Assembly (NCBI GenBank): GCA_037783415.1
Contig: JAZGTN010000015.1
Span: forward strand, 744,001 to 808,000
Length of the DNA stretch: 64,000 nucleotides
Source of the DNA: Leptasterias polaris
Taxonomy: Eukaryota; Echinodermata; Asteroidea; Forcipulatida; Asteriidae
Direction: 5' to 3'
Both the position numbers and the translations under genes were made by a program. Below are positions 60,801-64,000 of this stretch, in pieces (within the stretch, counting starts at the first letter, position 1; the number at the start of each line of letters is the position of its first letter). The notes under the pieces are model-generated. The model saw only the letters and a list, made by a program, of their open reading frames with translations. It had not been told where the DNA came from and made no database searches.

Positions 60801-63487
60801 TGGAATGTGTCTGTACTTGGATGCCCAGGAGCTGGTGCTGAACCTCCAGCGTTGAAACCAGCCGAGCGAAGACGAATTGTCTGCTGAAGTTCTCGGTCTT
60901 GACGGACCAGGGTGCCTCGGATAACATCTTCAAGATTGCGTCGAAAGGCATTGCTCCTCAGAACTGAAGACACTGGTCGACGCTCTGACAGCCCTTGCAC
61001 CTCAGAGATAACACTCTGGGGTCGGCTGTTGGTTTGTCTTTCTCCACCAGAGAAGAAATCTTCTAGGGTCTCTCGGCTCTCTGTACTGGTGACTGGACGA
61101 TGGCCTGTCTGAAGCTTCCTTAGCTCCAACATCAAATCTCTGCCAAATCACGAGATAACACAATAGTCAGTAGAATTACTCACAATAATGCACAATTCAG
61201 ATAGACAAATCTGATGACAACTTTACAGATTTCTTTCGGAGTTTTACAAAATATTACAAAATTTGTCTGAAACAATTCTTCAAGAGTATGCTTATTCCTA
61301 GCATTAAAAAAACAAAAAAACAAAACAAAACAAAACATCAATCAATTAATATTCATAATGGTTTCTTCCTCCGTGGTTGAACTAAAACCTGACGTTGTTT
61401 TCCCTTTAAAATCAACCTACACAAACCACAAATTACCATTTCCGTCCAAGGTCTCTAACGTAGTTTCTTTAATGCAGGACTGAAATTGTTTTCATTCAAT
61501 CCTAACTAAAGACCGAAGACAAACCCTTTAATCTGAATTGCACAACACCAATTAACTAATTGCGTGGGTATCGATGGACTGCTGAAAGATAGTAACAAAC
61601 TACGCAAGGCTACAGGAAGAGGAAAATAGCTTCAAGCTGCCAAACATGTTTGTATGCATTCTGACAGTTTGCTTATTGCTTTATGGTAAAAACAACCTCA
61701 GGACTCTGATGACAAATACTTACGGAAACTTCCTTTTTCCTGGCTTTTTATCACTTAAAGGGTGTGTACAACATTGGTAAGATTGAAAATATACGTTCAC
61801 AGATTTGCACATAACTTTACATGCTATAAAGATGGTCATGGTGGAAAACTTCACTTGAAATAGTTTTGCTTGAAAATTGAAATGCCATAGTTTTAAGGAA
61901 ATTAGTAAAACAATAGTCTTTATCAAGTAGGATAAAATCCAATGTTTGAAAAAACATAATGTTTTTTTACTGTTTTCTCATGACTCTGAAGACCGATTGA
62001 GCTTTAACTTTCACAGGTTTGTTTTCTCATGTTGTTGGGTCACATCAAGTGTGGATACAGGTCTTTGGCAATTACCAATGTTGTACACACCCTTTAAGCA
62101 CATCCTACTAAAATATGAGACAACTGAAAGATCTACTCTTCTGTTCTCTTAATTGATTTCAACATCCATAGCATAATTTACAAATAAATCAGAGGTATAC
62201 TTTTTTAATAGAGCAGTAATAGAGCAGTCGGCCCATAAGAAAAATACAGTTGGAGCTTCTCTTAATCAGGTCTAACACAAACAGTTTTTTGTTTCTTGTA
62301 ATGTTCTGGAAAAAAGGGAGTGCAAGAGGTAGAAAAACCTATTATTTTAGGAGTTTTATTTTCAGAAATAATGAATTGACAAGGAGAAATTTATCACCTC
62401 TGCAATTTTCTAAAAACTTGATATCTTTTCAAAATTTCAAATTTATGATCAAGAAGCTTTTACTGCGTGCAGGTTTTTGAAAGGTTGGATTACAGAAACA
62501 AAAATAATATTTCGTTTGGCCCCACTAGTAAGAATTTTTATATTTTTGGGTGCAATTTAATAGGACCAAACTAAATCAGTGGCCATATCGACATCCTGTC
62601 TACACTTTACATGATCACTACATACTTGGCCCGCAACACTAGTATTAGTTACACAAATTTTCAAAAAGAGGTGCAGAGCTGCAGTTAGATAAATCTAAAT
62701 ACCAGGGTGATGAACAAGTTTGTTTTTTTTTGCTTACGTACGACAACGGCCAAAGGCAAAATATTGGTAACTCAGGCTGAAATTTGAAATGTGCACTTGA
62801 CGCCATTTTGCATTAAATTTTAATTAATTTTATAACATGTAGTTATTTTGCTTTATTAATATTTTGTTAAAATTCTAAATGATTTATCCAATAAAAAGAA
62901 AAACTACTTTAATCAGTTGGTAATGAATTGGACCCAGTAACTAGGGCGCTGTACTCCTTAAACAAAATTGACATCCGAGGTCTTTAATCTCTTATTATGT
63001 AGTCCTAGTAGTAGGCTTACTACCCCTTTGTCCATTTTTTTAAAGGAGTGCAGCGCCCCAGGACTGGGTCTGCAATCTCAGTCAGTCTAGTAATTACTAA
63101 TAAAAATAGTATTAATTATTTGGCTGGCCCAAACCAAATCAATTATTTTCATGATTTAAAGTGGACTTGTTTTCTAGATCTTTGCTTTATGGAGATCCAT
63201 TTACCTATTTACTTAAATACTACATGACAAATGGTTCAGTACCTCCTTTGTTTCTGCAAAAGCATTTCTAGTCCTTCGGAAAGTCCAGTGGCGGTTGCCG
63301 TGCACTCCCCGTGAGGCTCCGCCGTTGAAACGTTAGCTGTAGCCCCATTACCACCGGCCCAAAGAGATAGCTTGTCAGTTGCACATGCCGGAGTTTTCGC
63401 TTCCATTTTCAAAGCGTATTGCTGACACGTCTCTTCTGTATCAGAAGAATTTGAGCTAGTGCTGGATAAAACCTGTTTCTCTGCCAT
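57574..63487 (-). CDS. seven-exon RING-HC E3 ubiquitin ligase-like protein with Q-rich and helical regions
   Basis: Model: complement of 57574-57803, 58622-58763, 58994-59158, 59556-59712, 60281-60525, 60644-61139, 63243-63487. The sum is 1680 bases (559 residues plus TAA), and every junction is GT-AG with matching phase. Order: a Ser/Thr-rich N-terminus (1-81); a region with a V-S-S-x-L...FR-x-x-LE motif and a run of prolines (82-247); a Gln/Trp/Pro-rich exon (248-328); a second such motif (about 345-381); a low-complexity segment (382-436); a short helix, about 440-475 (core ELQLDMQRSIRQEV); and a RING with C505, C508, C520, H522, C526, C529, C540, C543. The RING resembles Neuralized (CGHMC, ACGLRL), and the helix plus RING resembles plant RING proteins with an MQLELQRSIRQEV segment. 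RING proteins of this type transfer ubiquitin from an E2; the substrate is unknown. The start ATG has a good context (ATCATGG). Confidence 0.9.
58155..58345 (+). mobile_element. partial MITE of the same group in intron 6 of the RING gene
   Basis: Carries ACTTACTTGGTAAGAAGCAC, an ATTTTGAGAAA stretch and TTTTTCACCCCAAAACATTT, matching the complement of the copy at 38862-39235. Ends unclear. Confidence 0.4.
58622..58763 (-). CDS. exon 6 of the RING gene (helical segment)
   Basis: Acceptor TTTCTCCAG and donor CAAG|GTCAGA. It encodes a charged amphipathic helix (LRRQMEEMQTMMRL, then ELQLDMQRSIRQEVAAAL), a likely short coiled coil and the segment most like plant RING-family proteins. Confidence 0.88.
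58994..59158 (-). CDS. exon 5 of the RING gene
   Basis: Acceptor TTTATACAG and donor TGG|GTGAGT; 165 bases, so phase 0 at both ends and skippable without a frameshift. Encodes a Gln/Ser-rich linker beginning AHLQNTEADGQSV. Confidence 0.85.
59305..59630 (-). repeat. 162-bp tandem duplication covering the 3' half of exon 4 and its donor
   Basis: Copies at about 59305-59468 and 59469-59630 contain the same exon tail (VQRQLVSS, then FRGTLENTMM), the donor and the following intron sequence. The duplicated donors are at 59555 (GTAAGG) and 59393 (GTAACG). The frame stays open through both copies. Confidence 0.85.
59556..59712 (-). CDS. exon 4 of the RING gene (second FR-x-x-LE motif)
   Basis: Acceptor TTAACAG at 59713 (phase 2) and donor ATG|GTAAGG. 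It encodes ANDNINMSSYLQQ and then LVSSMLNSQFRGTLENTMM, related to the motif in exon 2. Its 3' part and donor are tandemly duplicated just downstream (see 59305-59630). Confidence 0.85.
59795..60075 (-). pseudogene. 3' end relic of a non-LTR retrotransposon reverse transcriptase, in intron 3 of the RING gene
   Basis: On the minus strand the interrupted translation shows the typical C-terminal signature of non-LTR reverse transcriptase ORFs: LHWLPI, then KAFSVAGPMIWNNLP, then LRES. It carries stop codons and frame changes, and only the last few dozen codons remain, as expected of a 5'-truncated LINE copy. It lies wholly within the intron between 59713 and 60280, on the same strand as the host gene. 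Confidence 0.65.
60281..60525 (-). CDS. exon 3 of the RING gene (glutamine-rich)
   Basis: Acceptor CTACACAG and donor AG|GTGAGT. It encodes a Gln-rich stretch punctuated by Trp, Tyr and Pro (SWQQQQQSWQQQQQQYSQW). The CAG-type triplet repeats keep all three frames of both strands open, which produces spurious overlapping ORFs here. Length may vary between individuals. Confidence 0.87.
60644..61139 (-). CDS. exon 2 of the RING gene (first FR-x-x-LE motif, proline run)
   Basis: Acceptor TTTGGCAG at 61140 and donor CAG|GTTAGT after 60644. It contains RETLEDFF, then SERRPVSSVL followed by FRRNLEDVIRG, a Ser-rich stretch, and a run of seven prolines. Its two ends fit phases 2 and 0. Confidence 0.88.
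61755..62097 (+). mobile_element. MITE with perfect terminal inverted repeats and TTAA duplications, in intron 1 of the RING gene
   Basis: TTAA (61755-61758) and TTAA (62094-62097) flank 22-base perfect inverted ends that begin AGGGTGTGTACAACATTGG. The interior contains GATTGAGCTTTAACTTTCAC and CAGGTTTGTT. No ORF. The TTAA duplication is that of piggyBac/Kolobok-type DNA transposons. Same family as 39531-39907. Confidence 0.88.
62931..63070. mobile_element. 140-bp hairpin MITE in intron 1 of the RING gene
   Basis: Left arm GACCCAGT then AGGGCGCTGTACTCCTT (62931-62960) pairs with right arm AAGGAGTGCAGCGCCCC then ACTGGGTC (63042-63070). A smaller GTAGTCCTA/TAGGCTTACTAC inverted pair lies between them. 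Confidence 0.7.
63243..63487 (-). CDS. exon 1 of the RING gene (N-terminus)
   Basis: Encodes residues 1-81 plus two bases of the next codon. It begins MAEKQVLSS and is rich in Ser, Thr and Ala with no recognised domain. The donor AG|GTACTG leaves phase 2, and the first base of exon 2 completes an Arg codon. Confidence 0.88.
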
Positions 63488-64000
63488 GATCTTAAGGTTT
63501 ACTTGGACAAGAAGACTGATGATGAATATAACTTTTGAAAGGTGGTTTTATACCCAATCTTTTATTTTATGGTGGTTGAAACCTCATGGTAAACACAGGC
63601 TCGGCATGACTCATCATGCCAACTGCGCATGCTCAAACACACGCTCTCAATGGCAGTCAATTTGTTGACATTTGGAATTACGTAATCAGTCAGTGATCTG
63701 TGGGTGATGTCACTTTGGTGATCCGTCATTGGTCAAATGTTGAATGGGCGAGGACCACTTGGCGTGAGTCAGAGACGAAAATAGATATGACCTCGCTGAT
63801 CTTCTGTTGTTTGTACACAATCTCTCGTATTCTTCGTTGCAAGATCTGAAAGCACTTCACTTCGTGTACTGGCGGGCCTACTTTTATTTATTGATTTGTA
63901 GACAGGTTATTTTTTCCAACACTGGTTCTACCACAAGGAAGGAATTTAAAACACCAACCTAACCATGTAAACATACTCCATAGTGTAAACTACTCCTCCA
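63488..64000 (-). promoter_or_regulatory. putative promoter and 5' UTR region of the RING gene
   Basis: Less AT-rich than the surroundings. An inverted CCAAT box (ATTGG, 63728-63732) and a CRE/ATF-like TGATGTCA (63705-63712) lie about 220-245 bases upstream of the ATG. No TATA box is obvious. The window ends here, so a divergent neighbour sharing the promoter cannot be excluded. Confidence 0.35.

Overview
This window looks like nuclear DNA from a marine deuterostome invertebrate, most likely an echinoderm; that assignment is an inference. The evidence is GT-AG spliced genes, low GC, long gene-poor stretches, many short inverted-repeat (MITE-like) elements, and an Ikaros-family zinc-finger gene. 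Little of the 64 kb codes for protein. Two genes are well supported.

(1) 15396-17597 (+): an Ikaros/Pegasus-like C2H2 transcription factor of 733 residues. Its whole coding region lies in one exon, behind a clear splice acceptor and a short 5' UTR. It has five N-terminal DNA-binding fingers and two C-terminal dimerisation-type fingers.

(2) 57574-63487 (-): a seven-exon RING-HC gene of 559 residues. I rebuilt it from GT-AG junctions that all agree in phase. It has two FR-x-x-LE type motifs, a Q-rich exon, a short helical segment and a Neuralized-like RING at the extreme C-terminus. The helix-plus-RING arrangement resembles a plant RING family.

A third gene, on the minus strand at about 25.4-27.1 kb, lies inside what appears to be a 2.73 kb DNA transposon (24589-27324). 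That element has matching 14-bp ends and dense GAGTC/GACTC words inside both ends.

The rest is intergenic or intronic and rich in repeats. There is a 1.79 kb element built from about thirty CCCATATGGG palindromes (41549-43337), and an exact 83-bp satellite (47758-48620). There are 16-bp and 29-bp minisatellites and a family of roughly 340-380 bp MITEs, the clearest copy having perfect ends and TTAA target duplications. tRNA-derived SINE pieces include one head-to-head pair. Two 3'-end relics of non-LTR retrotransposons are present, one inside an intron of the RING gene. Several hairpin elements and long homopolymer G or C tracts complete the picture.

Layout: 1-15.3 kb is non-coding with scattered repeats. 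The Ikaros-like gene is at 15.3-18.2 kb, followed by non-coding DNA to 24.6 kb. The transposon is at 24.6-27.3 kb. MITEs and unique sequence run to 41.5 kb, then the CATATGGG element to 43.3 kb. Minisatellites, the satellite, SINEs and a retroelement relic fill 43-56 kb. The RING gene and its putative promoter occupy 57.4-64 kb. The two main genes are unrelated and there is no operon-like organisation.
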